Of a DNA stretch of 64,000 nucleotides, positions 17,614 through 27,230 are shown one piece after another (the stretch's first letter is position 1; each line of letters opens with the position of its first letter). The position numbers and the translations under genes were made by a program. The stretch is from assembly GCF_020149935.1 (NCBI RefSeq), contig NZ_CP083757.1, forward strand, positions 806,001 through 870,000, given 5' to 3'. The DNA is from Marinilongibacter aquaticus. GTDB taxonomy: Bacteria; Bacteroidota; Bacteroidia; Cytophagales; Spirosomataceae. The notes under the pieces are model-generated. The model was given only the letters and a program-made list of their open reading frames with translations. It had not been told where the DNA came from and did not search any database.

Positions 17614-18716
17614 GCCTTCATCATGGCCACGAAGTCATCGAAGAGATAACGTGAATCGTGTGGCCCGGGAGCGGCTTCAGGGTGATATTGTACGGAGAAT
17701 GCAGGCTTTCCTTTCAGACGAATGCCTTCTACCGTTTTGTCGTTCAAGTTCAAATGCGTGATTTCCACACTATCCGAAACCTTCTCGGCTTCATCAGCAG
17801 AAACCGCGAAACCGTGATTCTGTGAAGTGATTTCAGATTTTCCTGTCACAAGGTTTTTCACAGGATGGTTCAATCCGCGGTGACCGTTGTGCATTTTATA
17901 TGTGCCAATACCACATGCACGGCTCAAAATCTGGTGGCCAAGACAAATACCGAACAAGGGTTTTCCAGTTTCCAAAAGGGCGTTTACCGTATCCACAGCA
18001 TAGTCCATTACCCCGGGATCGCCAGGGCCGTTCGAAATGAAGAAACCGTCGGGATTCCAAGCAATCATTTCATGGGCATCCGCTTTTGCATTGAACACTT
18101 TCATGTAGCATCCACGATCAGAAAAATTACGCAGGATATTGGTTTTACAACCCAAATCCAAAACGGCCAATTTCAATTCGGCACTTTCATCACCAAAGAA
18201 ATAAGGCTCTTTTGTGCTCACGATGCTGGAAAGCTCCAAACCTTCCATCGAAGGGCATTTGCTCAATTCTTCTTTCAACGCTTCTGGATCAGAAATTTCG
18301 GAAGAAATAATGCAGTTCATCACACCCGCGTTGCGAACATGACGTACGATTTGGCGTGTATCCACATCCGAAATGCCCACTATTCCTGCTTTTTCAAAAT
18401 ATTCCTGCAAAGAGCCATCGGCTGTGATTCTGGAATAGGTTTCGGCAAAGGCATTGCACACCATACCTTTGATTTTTACACTTGAAGACTCCTCTTCATC
18501 TCCCAATTTGATACCGTAATTGCCAATATGTGAAGTTGTATTCACAATTACTTGACCAAAGTAGGATGGGTCGGTATAAATTTCCTGATAGCCAGTCATG
18601 CCCGTATTGAAGCAGATTTCACCAGCAGAAGTACCAATTTTACCCAGAGCTTTCCCTTGAAACAATGTGCCGTCTTCTAGAAGTAGATATGCGGCTTTGG
18701 ATTGACTATTCTCCAT
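17610..18716 (-). CDS. carA: Carbamoyl-phosphate synthase small subunit
   Basis: CarA hydrolyses glutamine and passes ammonia to CarB for arginine and pyrimidine synthesis. The 368-residue protein has the CPSase small-chain N domain (TGMTGYQEIYTDPSYFGQ) and a class I glutamine amidotransferase domain with the nucleophile cysteine in GICLGHQIL and the His-Glu pair in QYHPEAAPGPHDS. CarB is not in the window. Its TAA stop overlaps the TAA of the convergent methyltransferase gene within a TTAA palindrome, leaving no room for a terminator. Confidence 0.96.
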   Translation of the reverse strand: MENSQSKAAYLLLEDGTLFQGKALGKIGTSAGEICFNTGMTGYQEIYTDPSYFGQVIVNTTSHIGNYGIKLGDEEESSSVKIKGMVCNAFAETYSRITADGSLQEYFEKAGIVGISDVDTRQIVRHVRNAGVMNCIISSEISDPEALKEELSKCPSMEGLELSSIVSTKEPYFFGDESAELKLAVLDLGCKTNILRNFSDRGCYMKVFNAKADAHEMIAWNPDGFFISNGPGDPGVMDYAVDTVNALLETGKPLFGICLGHQILSRACGIGTYKMHNGHRGLNHPVKNLVTGKSEITSQNHGFAVSADEAEKVSDSVEITHLNLNDKTVEGIRLKGKPAFSVQYHPEAAPGPHDSRYLFDDFVAMMKA

Positions 18717-18762
18717 TAAAGCTTTTAAAGATTTCCGATGAGTAGAATGAATTATCGGAGTG

Positions 18763-18770
18763 CAAAGTTA
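18763..18770 (-). promoter_or_regulatory. Promoter -7 element of carA
   Basis: Minus strand TAACTTTG matches TAnnTTTG. The expected start near 18757 gives a leader of about 40 nt. No PyrR or other attenuator structure was recognised in it. Confidence 0.55.
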
Positions 18771-18802
18771 AAGAATAAATCATTACCCACCGTACAAATG
18801 AA

Positions 18803-18839
18803 GTAAAAAGAACACAATCCTTCCATTCGGCTCGTGTTT
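18803..18839 (-). terminator. Possible weak terminator of the GT2 gene
   Basis: On the minus strand AACACGA and TTGTGTT can pair over seven positions with one wobble around a long loop, followed by CTTTTT. The large loop makes this weak. It lies right after the glycosyltransferase stop codon. Confidence 0.35.
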
Positions 18840-19733
18840 TTATCGGGCTTTGCCTTCTTCCTTTTCTATTTCCCAGATCTTTACGTCAACCACAAAACGA
18901 AACCACAAGGCTTGCAAAAAGTGGAATACAAGCCCCTCTTTTCCATCCAAAATCCCCAATTGAATAAAATAACGATGAAAAAAATAAATGAAAGGCCTTA
19001 AGAAGAGAGGCAGATCCCACCAAATCCTTTTCAAATAAGCAGTACGTTCATCGGGACTACCAAAAAGGCGGGGTTTAATCACTTGTGCACGCAAAGCTCG
19101 CTTTCTTTCCACCTCTTCGGCCGCAGTCAAATCACTGTACCGGTTGTGCTTATCGATCCAAAAACTGATCTTGTTCTCCTTCAAATTCTCTTCTTTCAAA
19201 TAGCCCTCTTTCCAGACCATCGTTTCGCCCGATTTCAATACAAAGCGGTGATCCATATTCTCGTTCAAGTCCGAATATCCTACCCCATTGCGAAACATTT
19301 TCATGAGGTATTTCGGAAAATAACCTCCGTGTTTTATCCAACGCCCTTTGAAATAATTCTTTCGATTGAAATAGATTCCTGAAATATGTGCGGGAATTTG
19401 CTCATCCGAAAAATGCTTCAATTTTTCGTACAATTCCGGTAAAACAATGTGATCAGAATCAAGACCAATAATCCATGGCGTATCAATTTTGAAATGATTA
19501 AGGGCAAAGTCCCATTGCTTGGGATGGGTTTCAAAAGGATGATAAACCACTTCTGCACCAAAATCCTTTATCACATCCAAGGTGCCATCCGTACTCCCCG
19601 AATCGCAGACATACACTTTGGTATTCAAACCCCGAATGGATTCCAAAAGCCTCGGCAGGTGCAAAATCTCGTTGAACGCCAAAATAACGATACTAAACTG
19701 CGGGCTATTTTTTGGACTCTCTTGATGCTTCAA
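18840..19733 (-). CDS. Glycosyltransferase family 2 (WaaE/KdtX-like)
   Basis: A 297-residue GT-A glycosyltransferase, probably adding a hexose to the lipopolysaccharide core. The N-terminal domain shows FSIVILAFNEILHLPRLLESI, the substrate segment CDSGSTDGT and the metal-binding-like GLDSDHIVLPE. The C-terminal third, with hydrophobic and basic residues around LFLRPFIYFFHRYFIQLGILDGKEG, is typical of the WaaE branch and suggests membrane attachment. It stands alone between carA and the ribosomal cluster. Confidence 0.85.
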   Translation of the reverse strand: MKHQESPKNSPQFSIVILAFNEILHLPRLLESIRGLNTKVYVCDSGSTDGTLDVIKDFGAEVVYHPFETHPKQWDFALNHFKIDTPWIIGLDSDHIVLPELYEKLKHFSDEQIPAHISGIYFNRKNYFKGRWIKHGGYFPKYLMKMFRNGVGYSDLNENMDHRFVLKSGETMVWKEGYLKEENLKENKISFWIDKHNRYSDLTAAEEVERKRALRAQVIKPRLFGSPDERTAYLKRIWWDLPLFLRPFIYFFHRYFIQLGILDGKEGLVFHFLQALWFRFVVDVKIWEIEKEEGKAR

Positions 19734-19747
19734 TTTCCTTTTTTTGG

Positions 19748-19755
19748 CAAAAATA
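19748..19755 (-). promoter_or_regulatory. Promoter -7 element of the GT2 gene
   Basis: Minus strand TATTTTTG matches TAnnTTTG. The start would be near 19741, only about 8 nt before the ATG, so the leader would be very short. Confidence 0.5.
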
Positions 19756-19809
19756 ATGGATTTTAACTTATAAACGACCGCTACTTAAACTCGGCTTAAA
19801 GGCACACAA

Positions 19810-19840
19810 ACAAAAAACGGGAACGCAATGCGTTCCCGTT
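19810..19840 (-). terminator. Terminator of the ribosomal protein cluster
   Basis: On the minus strand AACGGGAACGC and GCGTTCCCGTT form an eleven-pair perfect stem with a three-base loop, followed by TTTTGTTTG. It lies 24 bp after the rplQ stop and should end the long ribosomal transcript. Confidence 0.9.
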
Positions 19841-19863
19841 TCATTGAAGATTCTAAAGGGCGA

Positions 19864-20409
19864 TTAAGCTTCTTTTTCCTCTTCTGAAGAATCTGCAGAC
19901 TCTTCGTTTGTTTCTTCAGCTGTTGGAGCTTCTTCAGTTTCCGCAGCCACAGTTTCAACTGTTTCATCAGCTTCAGATTTCTTTCCGCCTCTGCGTCTTC
20001 TTCTGCGTCCTCCTGTACTTTCCTCGCTTTCGCTATCGGCAAGCAACAGTTCGTTGAAGTCTACCAATTCAATCAAAGCCATTTCTGCGTTGTCACCCAA
20101 ACGTGTACCCAATTTGATGATTCTTGTATAACCACCATTTCTTTCGGCCACTTTTTCGGCTACTACGTCGAAAAGCTCTTTAACGGCTTCTTTGTCTTGC
20201 AAATAAGAGAACACAACTCGACGAGAGTGCGTGGTGTCTTTCTTGGCTTTCGTGATCAAAGGCTCTGCAAACATTCTCAAAGACTTGGCTTTGGCCAAAG
20301 TCGTTTTGATACGCTTGCTTTTGAACAATGATGAAGCCATGTTACTCAACATCGCATCGCGGTGAGCTTTGGTTCTTCCTAAATGATTTACTTTTTTTCC
20401 GTGTCTCAT
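19864..20409 (-). CDS. rplQ: Ribosomal protein L17 with charged C-terminal extension
   Basis: L17 lies near the exit tunnel of the 50S subunit. Residues 1-about 120 match the family ([35 protein letters not shown]). The remaining 60 residues, not part of the core fold, hold a basic [12 protein letters not shown] patch and a long glutamate/alanine/threonine-rich acidic tail, making 181 residues in place of about 120-130. It is the last gene of the cluster, 92 bp after rpoA. Confidence 0.97.
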   Translation of the reverse strand: MRHGKKVNHLGRTKAHRDAMLSNMASSLFKSKRIKTTLAKAKSLRMFAEPLITKAKKDTTHSRRVVFSYLQDKEAVKELFDVVAEKVAERNGGYTRIIKLGTRLGDNAEMALIELVDFNELLLADSESEESTGGRRRRRRGGKKSEADETVETVAAETEEAPTAEETNEESADSSEEEKEA

Positions 20410-20501
20410 TTTTGTATTCCGTAAGTATCGGTAAAGAAAGCCTTACACGCAGCCTGCCTTTCCCACCTATTACGTTAGTTTAAATTTATACTACGCTGCG
20501 A

Positions 20502-21491
20502 TTAATCTTCGTCCAATTTGTATTTCGATACATCCATACCGAAATGCAGACCTTTCTCGGCTACAAGTTGCTCCAATTCTGTAAGCGACTTCTTACCAAA
20601 GTTTCTGAATTTCATCATATCGGCCACTTCCAAACGTGTCAAATCGCCCAAAGTACGGATATCCGCAGATTTCAAGCAATTGTACGCACGCACAGAAAGA
20701 TCCAAATCCTGCAATGAAGTTTTCAACAACTTACGCATGTGCAAGAATTCTTCATCCACCATTTCGTTGGCGTCGTCGCCAGTGGTATCGAACACCATGT
20801 TTTCGTCGGTGAATTTCAAGAAGTGTTGGATCAAGATATTGGCCGATTCTTGAAGAGCTTTTTCCGGATGGATCGAACCATCGGTTTTAATTTCCAAAAG
20901 CAATTTTTCGAAGTCGGTACGTTGTTCCACACGTGTGTTTTCCACAGTGAACTTCACGTTTTTGATCGGCGTGTAAATTGAATCTACAGCGATAAAACCA
21001 ACTGGCAAATCGTTGTTCTTTTGCTCTTCAGAAGCCACATAGCCTCTGCCCTTGTCTACCACAACTTCGAATTCCAATTCTTTTTTGGAGTCCAATCGGG
21101 CGATTACAAGTTCTGGATTCAGGATTTCAAAACTTTGCGTAAACTTGGCGATATCGCCAGCTGTAAGCTCAGTTTGATTTTTAACTTTGACGGATATTTT
21201 ATTATCTACATAGTCAGATACCTTTTTGAATCTTACTTGTTTCAGATTCAAAATGATCTCAGTGACATCATCTACAACACCTTCTATCGATGAAAATTCA
21301 TGGAGAACACCCGGAAACCTTACGGCCGTGATTGCGTACCCTTCGAGCGAAGAGAGCAAAATTCGACGCAAAGCATTCCCTATGGTTACCCCATAACCCT
21401 TTTCAAGTGGTTTAAACTCAAAAAAACCATGGAAGTCGTCAGCTTTCTCCATGACGACCTTATCGGGCATTTGAAATGCTAAAATTGACAT
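20502..21491 (-). CDS. rpoA: RNA polymerase alpha subunit
   Basis: Alpha forms the dimer on which polymerase assembles and contacts activators and UP elements. The 329-residue protein has the N-terminal dimerisation domain ([23 protein letters not shown]) and the C-terminal helix-hairpin-helix domain ([20 protein letters not shown] and [13 protein letters not shown]). Length is normal. An unusual hairpin stands between it and the preceding rpsD gene (21552-21575). Confidence 0.97.
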   Translation of the reverse strand: MSILAFQMPDKVVMEKADDFHGFFEFKPLEKGYGVTIGNALRRILLSSLEGYAITAVRFPGVLHEFSSIEGVVDDVTEIILNLKQVRFKKVSDYVDNKISVKVKNQTELTAGDIAKFTQSFEILNPELVIARLDSKKELEFEVVVDKGRGYVASEEQKNNDLPVGFIAVDSIYTPIKNVKFTVENTRVEQRTDFEKLLLEIKTDGSIHPEKALQESANILIQHFLKFTDENMVFDTTGDDANEMVDEEFLHMRKLLKTSLQDLDLSVRAYNCLKSADIRTLGDLTRLEVADMMKFRNFGKKSLTELEQLVAEKGLHFGMDVSKYKLDED

Positions 21492-21540
21492 ACTACGGTG
21501 TATATTTTTCGTTAACGAAAGTAGATCTGGGAATTTCCCA

Positions 21541-21575
21541 AATCGAAAAATGCATGCTGCCCGAAGGCAGCATGC
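21541..21575 (-). terminator. Terminator-like hairpin between rpsD and rpoA
   Basis: GCATGCTGCC (21552-21561) and GGCAGCATGC (21566-21575) form a perfect ten-pair stem. Read on the minus strand the loop is TTCG and the stem is followed by ATTTTTCGATT. This is the form of an intrinsic terminator, placed inside a gene cluster that must be read through, 8 bp after the rpsD stop. It may lower rpoA relative to the ribosomal genes or protect the rpsD 3' end. Confidence 0.75.
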
Positions 21576-21582
21576 TTAAAAA

Positions 21583-22188
21583 TTATTTGTTGTACAATTC
21601 GACAACCGCCTGATCATTGAAGTTCTCAGGTACAAGATCTCTTTCTGGATAGGACACGAATTTACCCGTCATATCTGATGCATTCCATTCAATCCAGCTA
21701 TATTTACTTGCCGAATTTACGCTTACACTATCCACAATAGTGTCGAGAGCTTTCGACTTTTCGCGTACAGCAACCAACTGCCCTGGTTTTACCAAGAACG
21801 AAGGTACATTCACGATTTCACCGTCTACAACCACGTGTTTGTGCGAAACCAACTGTCTTGCGGCACGTCTTGTAGGGGCAATACCCATACGGTAAACCAA
21901 GTTGTCCAAACGTGATTCACACAATTGAATCAAGTTGGTACCTGTTTGGCCCGGTCTTACGGCTGCCAAGTGGAAGAAACGAGCAAATTGCTTTTCCAAC
22001 ATACCGTAGGTATATTTCACTTTTTGCTTTTCCTGAAGCTGCAATGCATATTCAGATTTCTTACCTCTTCTGCCACGGCCATGCTGACCCGGTGCATAAT
22101 TCTTTTTCTGTAAGGCCTTGCTTGGCCCCATTACGGGTTCACCAAACTTTCTTGAAATTTTAGCCTTTGGACCTGTATATCTTGCCAT
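21583..22188 (-). CDS. rpsD: Ribosomal protein S4
   Basis: S4 starts 30S assembly by binding 16S rRNA and often represses its own operon. The 201-residue protein begins [18 protein letters not shown] and has the S4 RNA-binding fold in [31 protein letters not shown]. There are no zinc-binding cysteines at the N terminus, so it is the zinc-free type. It follows rpsK by 80 bp and precedes rpoA, as in the alpha operon. Confidence 0.97.
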   Translation of the reverse strand: MARYTGPKAKISRKFGEPVMGPSKALQKKNYAPGQHGRGRRGKKSEYALQLQEKQKVKYTYGMLEKQFARFFHLAAVRPGQTGTNLIQLCESRLDNLVYRMGIAPTRRAARQLVSHKHVVVDGEIVNVPSFLVKPGQLVAVREKSKALDTIVDSVSVNSASKYSWIEWNASDMTGKFVSYPERDLVPENFNDQAVVELYNK

Positions 22189-22268
22189 TATTAAAAATTA
22201 AGCCTTGCCGAACTATTGGCCCCAATGTCCAAACCAATTTTCGAGCAAAGCAGTTGAAAAAATATTGA

Positions 22269-22664
22269 TTAAACTCTTCTTCTTTTTGGAGGACGACAGC
22301 CATTGTGAGGCAATGGTGTCACGTCGGTGATAGACATTACTTCGATACCTACGCTTTGAATGGTACGGATTGCAGATTCTCTTCCAGATCCTGGTCCTTT
22401 CACAAATACTTCTGCTTTACGCATTCCAGCTTCGTACGCTTTCTGTCCACAATCCTGAGCTGCAGTTTGTGCTGCGTAAGGTGTGTTTTTCTTTGATCCT
22501 CTGAAACCCATTTTACCAGCCGATGCCCAAGAGATTACTTGTCCTGTACTGTTGGTTACAGAGATGATGATATTGTTGAAAGAAGCTTTGATGTGCACCT
22601 GACCTACAGGTTCTACAATTACTACTCTCTTTTTTGCCTTGTCTTTTCTTTTAGCTTGAGCCAT
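22269..22664 (-). CDS. rpsK: Ribosomal protein S11
   Basis: S11 sits on the 30S platform beside the mRNA exit. The 131-residue protein has the family core [40 protein letters not shown] and the conserved end [14 protein letters not shown]. Normal length, in alpha-operon order after rpsM. Confidence 0.97.
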   Translation of the reverse strand: MAQAKRKDKAKKRVVIVEPVGQVHIKASFNNIIISVTNSTGQVISWASAGKMGFRGSKKNTPYAAQTAAQDCGQKAYEAGMRKAEVFVKGPGSGRESAIRTIQSVGIEVMSITDVTPLPHNGCRPPKRRRV

Positions 22665-22724
22665 TTAAATAATTAATTATACAAGTTTGGCAGGCTGTGA
22701 CAGCCCCTGATCAACATTTACTTA

Positions 22725-23099
22725 TTACTTAGTAGCTTTTTTCTTGTTGGCTACAGTCTTACGTCTACCTTTTCTGGTTCTCGAGTTGTTCTTGGTTTTC
22801 TGACCACGCAAAGGCAAACCTCTACGGTGTCTCAAGCCACGGTAACAACCGATGTCCATCAAACGTTTGATGTTCAATTGCACATCTGAACGCAAGGCAC
22901 CTTCTACCATGAACTCTTCCGAGATGATGTTACGTACCGCGTTTGCTTCGTCATCAGACCACTCACCCGCCTTTTTATCTTCCGAAATCTCGGCTTTTTC
23001 TAAAATTTTGCTGGCAGTACTCTTGCCGACACCAAATATGTATGTCAAAGAAATGACACCCCTCTTATTATCCGGAATATCTACACCTGAAATCCTCAT
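22725..23099 (-). CDS. rpsM: Ribosomal protein S13
   Basis: S13 lies in the 30S head and forms bridges to the 50S subunit and contacts P-site tRNA. The 124-residue product begins [25 protein letters not shown] and ends in the basic tail with [25 protein letters not shown]. It starts 5 bp after the rpmJ stop. Confidence 0.97.
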   Translation of the reverse strand: MRISGVDIPDNKRGVISLTYIFGVGKSTASKILEKAEISEDKKAGEWSDDEANAVRNIISEEFMVEGALRSDVQLNIKRLMDIGCYRGLRHRRGLPLRGQKTKNNSRTRKGRRKTVANKKKATK

Positions 23100-23104
23100 A
23101 TTTC

Positions 23105-23221
23105 TTATCCTTGTCTTTGTTTAAATTTTGGATTCTTTTTGTTGATCACATAAATCTTGCCCTTGCGGCGAATCACCTTGCAATCGGCACTGCGTTTTTT
23201 AACTGATGCTTTTACTTTCAT
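23105..23221 (-). CDS. rpmJ: Ribosomal protein L36 (zinc-free form)
   Basis: A 38-residue protein translated from ATG at 23221, beginning [20 protein letters not shown] and ending NPKFKQRQG. This matches L36 throughout. The zinc-ribbon form has C-x2-C plus a later Cys and His; here only one cysteine (C14) remains, so zinc is not bound. It lies between infA and rpsM, the usual place in the alpha operon. Confidence 0.95.
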   Translation of the reverse strand: MKVKASVKKRSADCKVIRRKGKIYVINKKNPKFKQRQG

Positions 23222-23253
23222 GTTCTAAAAATTAAAGGATCACGTCCTTGAAA

Positions 23254-23472
23254 TTACTTATATCTATATACAATTCTCGCTTTGGTGAGGTCGTATGGAG
23301 ACATCTCCAACTTCACCTTATCTCCCGGCAAGATGCGAATATAATGCATTCTCATCTTTCCTGAGATATGTGCAATAACTTCGTGCTTATTTTCCAATTC
23401 TACGCGAAACATCGCATTGGAAAGAGCTTCCGTTATAATTCCGTCTACTTGTATGTTTGCTTGTTTTGCCAT
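23254..23472 (-). CDS. infA: Translation initiation factor IF-1
   Basis: A 72-residue S1/OB-fold protein that binds the ribosomal A site during initiation. It shows the family pattern [38 protein letters not shown] and ending ARIVYRYK. The start MAKQANIQ at 23472 is standard; an in-frame ATG four codons earlier would overlap map. It begins 4 bp after the map stop. Confidence 0.96.
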   Translation of the reverse strand: MAKQANIQVDGIITEALSNAMFRVELENKHEVIAHISGKMRMHYIRILPGDKVKLEMSPYDLTKARIVYRYK

Positions 23473-23476
23473 ATTC

Positions 23477-24283
23477 TCAATCAATCAACATATTTCTTTC
23501 CTTCAGCACTGCTTCAATGTACTCGAAGGTTGTGAGTTTATCAAAACCGTCTTTGGTCACCAATACCGTATGCTCAAAATGAGCCGCCGGTTTGCGGTCC
23601 TCGGTACGGATTGTCCACCCGTCGCGTTCTTGAAGTACAAACCGCTTTCCCAATGTCACCATCGGTTCCACAGCCAATACCATTCCTTTCTTCATTTGCG
23701 GGCCATTGCCACGTCTTCCGAAATTAGGAACCTCCGGAGCTTCGTGCAGGGATTTCCCTACCCCATGGCCCACCAATTCGCGTACTATACCGTATCCTTT
23801 GGATTCGTTGTACGATTGAATGGCATAGGCCAAATCTCCGATTCGTTTGCCCGGCCTGATCTCTTCCAAGCCCAACAAAAGCGATTCCTTTGTGCTTCGC
23901 AACAAATCCTTTACTTCCTGCCCTACTTCGCCCAATGCATAGCTATAGGCACTGTCGGCATGAAACCCGTCTTTGTAGACTCCACAATCAATGGATATCA
24001 CATCACCATTTTCAAGAACTCTATTACTCGGAATGCCGTGCACTACCACTTCATTCATCGAGATACAAAGTGAGGAAGGAAAGCCATTATAACCCTTAAA
24101 AGAAGGCTTACCGCCATGATCCAAAATGAACTCTTCGGCAATTTCATCCAATTTCTTGGTACTCACCCCTTCTTCGATAGCCTTGGCTACCTCGGCATGG
24201 GCCTTGCCTAAGATTTCTCCATTCTGCCTAATTATCTCGGCCTGTTCGTCCGTTTTTAAAAGAATGGTTCTTTTCTTCCCCAT
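23477..24283 (-). CDS. map: Methionine aminopeptidase, type I
   Basis: Removes the initiator methionine from new proteins. The 268-residue pita-bread enzyme has the metal ligands in [20 protein letters not shown] (two Asp), [18 protein letters not shown] (His) and the later Glu residues in AVEPMVT and the C terminus, plus the substrate histidine in [10 protein letters not shown]. There is no N-terminal extension, so it is the short bacterial form. It follows secY by 8 bp. Confidence 0.96.
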   Translation of the reverse strand: MGKKRTILLKTDEQAEIIRQNGEILGKAHAEVAKAIEEGVSTKKLDEIAEEFILDHGGKPSFKGYNGFPSSLCISMNEVVVHGIPSNRVLENGDVISIDCGVYKDGFHADSAYSYALGEVGQEVKDLLRSTKESLLLGLEEIRPGKRIGDLAYAIQSYNESKGYGIVRELVGHGVGKSLHEAPEVPNFGRRGNGPQMKKGMVLAVEPMVTLGKRFVLQERDGWTIRTEDRKPAAHFEHTVLVTKDGFDKLTTFEYIEAVLKERNMLID

Positions 24284-24291
24284 TAATATTA

Positions 24292-25617
24292 CTACTGAGT
24301 TACCACACTGGTCTGTCTACCTTGAAGGCGGCCAGACTGCATAAGTCCCTCGTATCTTTTCATTAACAAATAACTCTCAATTTGCTGCAAAGTATCCAAC
24401 ACTACCCCTACAAGGATAAGCAATGATGTACCTCCAAAAAACTGAGCGAAAACATTACTTACACCGAACATGCTCGCTATCGCTGGGAAAATCGCCACCA
24501 AAGACAAAAGCACCGCTCCTGGTAAAGTAATTCTATCCAAAATCGCAGCCAAATAATCAGAAGTGGCTACACCCGGCTTTATTCCTGGAATAAAACCACC
24601 GCTTCTTTTCATGTCGTCCGCAATCTGGTTTGGATTGATTGTAATGGCCGTATAGAAGAATGTAAATGCTATGATTAAGAAAGCATACAATGCATTATAC
24701 TGCCAAGAGGTAAAGTCAGAGAAAACGGTCTGCACATTTGCCCAGAAATCACTTGTCTCCGAAAATAAGCTCGCCACTGCCGAAGGAATGAACATCAAAG
24801 CCTGACCGAAGATAATCGGCATTACGCCAGAGATATTCACTTTCAAAGGCAAGTATTGACGCTGCCCAGATACCATCTTGTTTCCTACAATCTGCTTGGC
24901 GTACTGTACCGGCACACGGCGAACCGCCTGCGTAATGGCCACAGCAAACACAACAACCAAGAACAAAACCACCATTTCAATGATGAAAAATAGAATCTGT
25001 CCTTCGTTTGTTCTTGCACCAAATTCTTGCACCAAACCTGCTGGAAGACGCGATACGATACCGATCATGATGATCATCGAAATCCCGTTTCCTACACCCT
25101 TCTCTGTCATACGCTCGCCCAACCACACGCACATCATTGTGCCGGCCACAAGCATTACTACTGAAGAGAAGTAAAAAAGACCTTGATTTACCGTAATGGC
25201 ATCCGTAGGAATTGCAGTTTTCAAATACGTGAAACCTTGTACTGCTGTCACAGCCAAGGTTAACCAACGTGTGATTTGATTCAGCTTCTTACGGCCAGAC
25301 TCCCCTTCTTTCTGCAATTTGCTGAAATACGGTAGAGCCAATCCCATCAATTGAATCGCAATCGATGCCGAGATGTAGGGCATAATACCCAATGCCATGA
25401 TGGAGGCGTTACTAAAAGCACCTCCAACTAAAGTATCCAAAAGTCCCAATAAGCCATTTCCACCTGTTAAATCTTGCAAACGTGTGGGATCCACTCCAGG
25501 CAACACGATATAAGATCCAACTCTGAAAATTAATATGATCAAAAGGGTGTTGAGAATTCTATTCCTCAATTCTTCAATTGACCAAATGTTTTTGAGAGTC
25601 GTTATCAGTTTATTCAT
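24292..25617 (-). CDS. secY: Protein translocase subunit SecY
   Basis: SecY is the channel of the Sec translocon in the inner membrane. The 441-residue protein has ten predicted helices, the plug/first-helix region IVLPGVDPTRLQ, the family signature around GIMPYISASIAIQLM and the C-terminal cytosolic loop PGIKPGVATSDYLAAILDRITLPGA. It starts 19 bp after rplO, in the normal spc-operon place. Confidence 0.97.
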   Translation of the reverse strand: MNKLITTLKNIWSIEELRNRILNTLLIILIFRVGSYIVLPGVDPTRLQDLTGGNGLLGLLDTLVGGAFSNASIMALGIMPYISASIAIQLMGLALPYFSKLQKEGESGRKKLNQITRWLTLAVTAVQGFTYLKTAIPTDAITVNQGLFYFSSVVMLVAGTMMCVWLGERMTEKGVGNGISMIIMIGIVSRLPAGLVQEFGARTNEGQILFFIIEMVVLFLVVVFAVAITQAVRRVPVQYAKQIVGNKMVSGQRQYLPLKVNISGVMPIIFGQALMFIPSAVASLFSETSDFWANVQTVFSDFTSWQYNALYAFLIIAFTFFYTAITINPNQIADDMKRSGGFIPGIKPGVATSDYLAAILDRITLPGAVLLSLVAIFPAIASMFGVSNVFAQFFGGTSLLILVGVVLDTLQQIESYLLMKRYEGLMQSGRLQGRQTSVVTQ

Positions 25618-25636
25618 TATCAGGGTATTCGGCTAA

Positions 25637-26461
25637 TTATTCTGGTCTTCCTCCATTCAATTTATCTTGCAACTCTTTCAACTCGTCCCATTTGCCATCT
25701 GCAGCAAGTGCCGCTTGTTCTGGCCATGTGGTCGGGTTGTGAGAAGCATAACGAGAGCCCGCTTCAGAAAGAATTTGTTGCAAAGTTTCTACAGAAGCAC
25801 CTGCTACAGCGGCGAAGCTATCCAAGCCTGCATTCTGCAACAACTCTGCGATCTTCGGCCCAACACCTTCAATCTTCTTCAAGTCATCTCCGCTAGCTGC
25901 TGCTTTTTTGGCAGTAGCTTTTTTCTCTGCTTTTGGGGCTTCCGCTTTTTGCACAGGAGCACTTGCTTTCTTTTGTGATCTCAAATCTGCAGAAGCCTCA
26001 GGGTTGAAAGTGCTATCTACAATAGCCTTACCTCCTACTTTTTCCAAAGCCTCAACAGCTGATTTAGAGAAAGCGTTCACCTTCACTTCCAAAACGGCTG
26101 ACAATTCACCTCTTCCCAAAATCTTTACAGAATCTGATTTCTGAATAAGACCTGCATTGTACAATACGCCAAGATCGATAGCACTTACGCCATAGTTATC
26201 GGCAAGGTCTTGCAAAGTATCCAAGTTGATGGCCTTGAAAACGACCTTGTTCGGATTGTTAAAACCAAACTTAGGTACACGTCTTTGCAAAGGCATCTGC
26301 CCACCTTCAAAGCCTTTCTTTTGAGAGTAACCAGAACGTGACTTCGCACCTTTGTGTCCTCTTTTGGCAGTTCCACCGCCACCAGAACCCTGGCCCCTAC
26401 CTACTCTTGTCTTATTTTTAACCGAACCTGAGTTTGGTTTTAAGCTATTTAATTTTATCAT
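25637..26461 (-). CDS. rplO: Ribosomal protein L15 fused to a helix-hairpin-helix domain
   Basis: Residues 1-about 150 are a complete L15 (MIKLNSLKPNSGSVKNK, RVGRGQGSGGGGTAKRGHKG, ending near VDSTFNPEA). A lysine/alanine-rich linker (160-190) leads to an extra domain (191-274) with LKKIEGVGPKIAELLQNAGL, a helix-hairpin-helix pair, and then RYASHNPTTWPEQAALAADG. The same kind of tail is known on L21 in Bacteroidota. The total is 274 residues against about 145-150 for L15. Start at 26461 is preferred over the ATG six codons upstream because L15 begins near MKLN. Confidence 0.95.
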   Translation of the reverse strand: MIKLNSLKPNSGSVKNKTRVGRGQGSGGGGTAKRGHKGAKSRSGYSQKKGFEGGQMPLQRRVPKFGFNNPNKVVFKAINLDTLQDLADNYGVSAIDLGVLYNAGLIQKSDSVKILGRGELSAVLEVKVNAFSKSAVEALEKVGGKAIVDSTFNPEASADLRSQKKASAPVQKAEAPKAEKKATAKKAAASGDDLKKIEGVGPKIAELLQNAGLDSFAAVAGASVETLQQILSEAGSRYASHNPTTWPEQAALAADGKWDELKELQDKLNGGRPE

Positions 26462-26502
26462 TTCTGTAATTTTTCGCAACCCTAAGGTTACTCGGTTTTC
26501 CC

Positions 26503-26682
26503 TTACTTATCTTCCACTTTAATCAAGTGCTGAACTTTGTTAATCATGCCTTCGATGGCAGGAGTAAGCTCGTGTTCAACAGTACGATGCAACTTACCTA
26601 AACCCAAAGCCTGAATAGTCAACTTCTGTTTCTTTGGACGATCTATCGTACTTTTAATTTGGGTGATTTTTACGGTTGCCAT
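26503..26682 (-). CDS. rpmD: Ribosomal protein L30
   Basis: A 59-residue protein read from ATG at 26682: MATVKITQIKSTIDRPKKQK, followed by LTIQALGLGKLHRTVEH and ending IKVEDK. This is the bacterial L30 pattern (strand, helix, then the conserved GLGK-H). It lies between rpsE and rplO as in other spc operons. Confidence 0.95.
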   Translation of the reverse strand: MATVKITQIKSTIDRPKKQKLTIQALGLGKLHRTVEHELTPAIEGMINKVQHLIKVEDK

Positions 26683-26705
26683 AATTCTATTTTTTTCCAG
26701 ATTTA

Positions 26706-27212
26706 TTATCCGTTAAATACTTTGTTCAATTTAACGCGTCTTTGTATTGCCACTTCGTGCGGAGCTCTCAATTTTTTCAAAGCATCGATTGTTGCCTTTA
26801 CCACGTTGTGTGGGTTTGAAGAGCCTTTGGACTTGGCCAATACATTGTGAATACCGGCGGCCTCCAATACGGCACGCATCGCACCACCCGCGATAACTCC
26901 TGTACCGGCAGCGGCTGGTTTCACGAATACATATCCACCAGAATATTTACCGTGCATTTCGTGAGGTACTGTATCGTTTACGATAGGTACAGTCACCAAA
27001 TTCTTTCTCGCGTCATCGATAGCTTTAGAAATCGCGTCGGTCACTTCGTTGGCTTTACCCAAACCCTGACCTACGGTTCCTTGACCATCGCCAAGCACAA
27101 CTATCGCAGAGAAACTGAATCTACGACCACCTTTCACCACTTTGGCTACACGGTTTATCGCTACTACTTTCTCTTTTAATTCAGATTCGTTAACTTTTAC
27201 TCCTTTACTCAT
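26706..27212 (-). CDS. rpsE: Ribosomal protein S5
   Basis: S5 helps keep decoding accurate at the 30S body. The 168-residue protein has the N-terminal double-stranded RNA-binding fold ([42 protein letters not shown]) and the C-terminal domain with [18 protein letters not shown]. Normal length and place, 18 bp after rplR. Confidence 0.97.
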   Translation of the reverse strand: MSKGVKVNESELKEKVVAINRVAKVVKGGRRFSFSAIVVLGDGQGTVGQGLGKANEVTDAISKAIDDARKNLVTVPIVNDTVPHEMHGKYSGGYVFVKPAAAGTGVIAGGAMRAVLEAAGIHNVLAKSKGSSNPHNVVKATIDALKKLRAPHEVAIQRRVKLNKVFNG

Positions 27213-27230
27213 TTTGATAATTGTTCGCGA

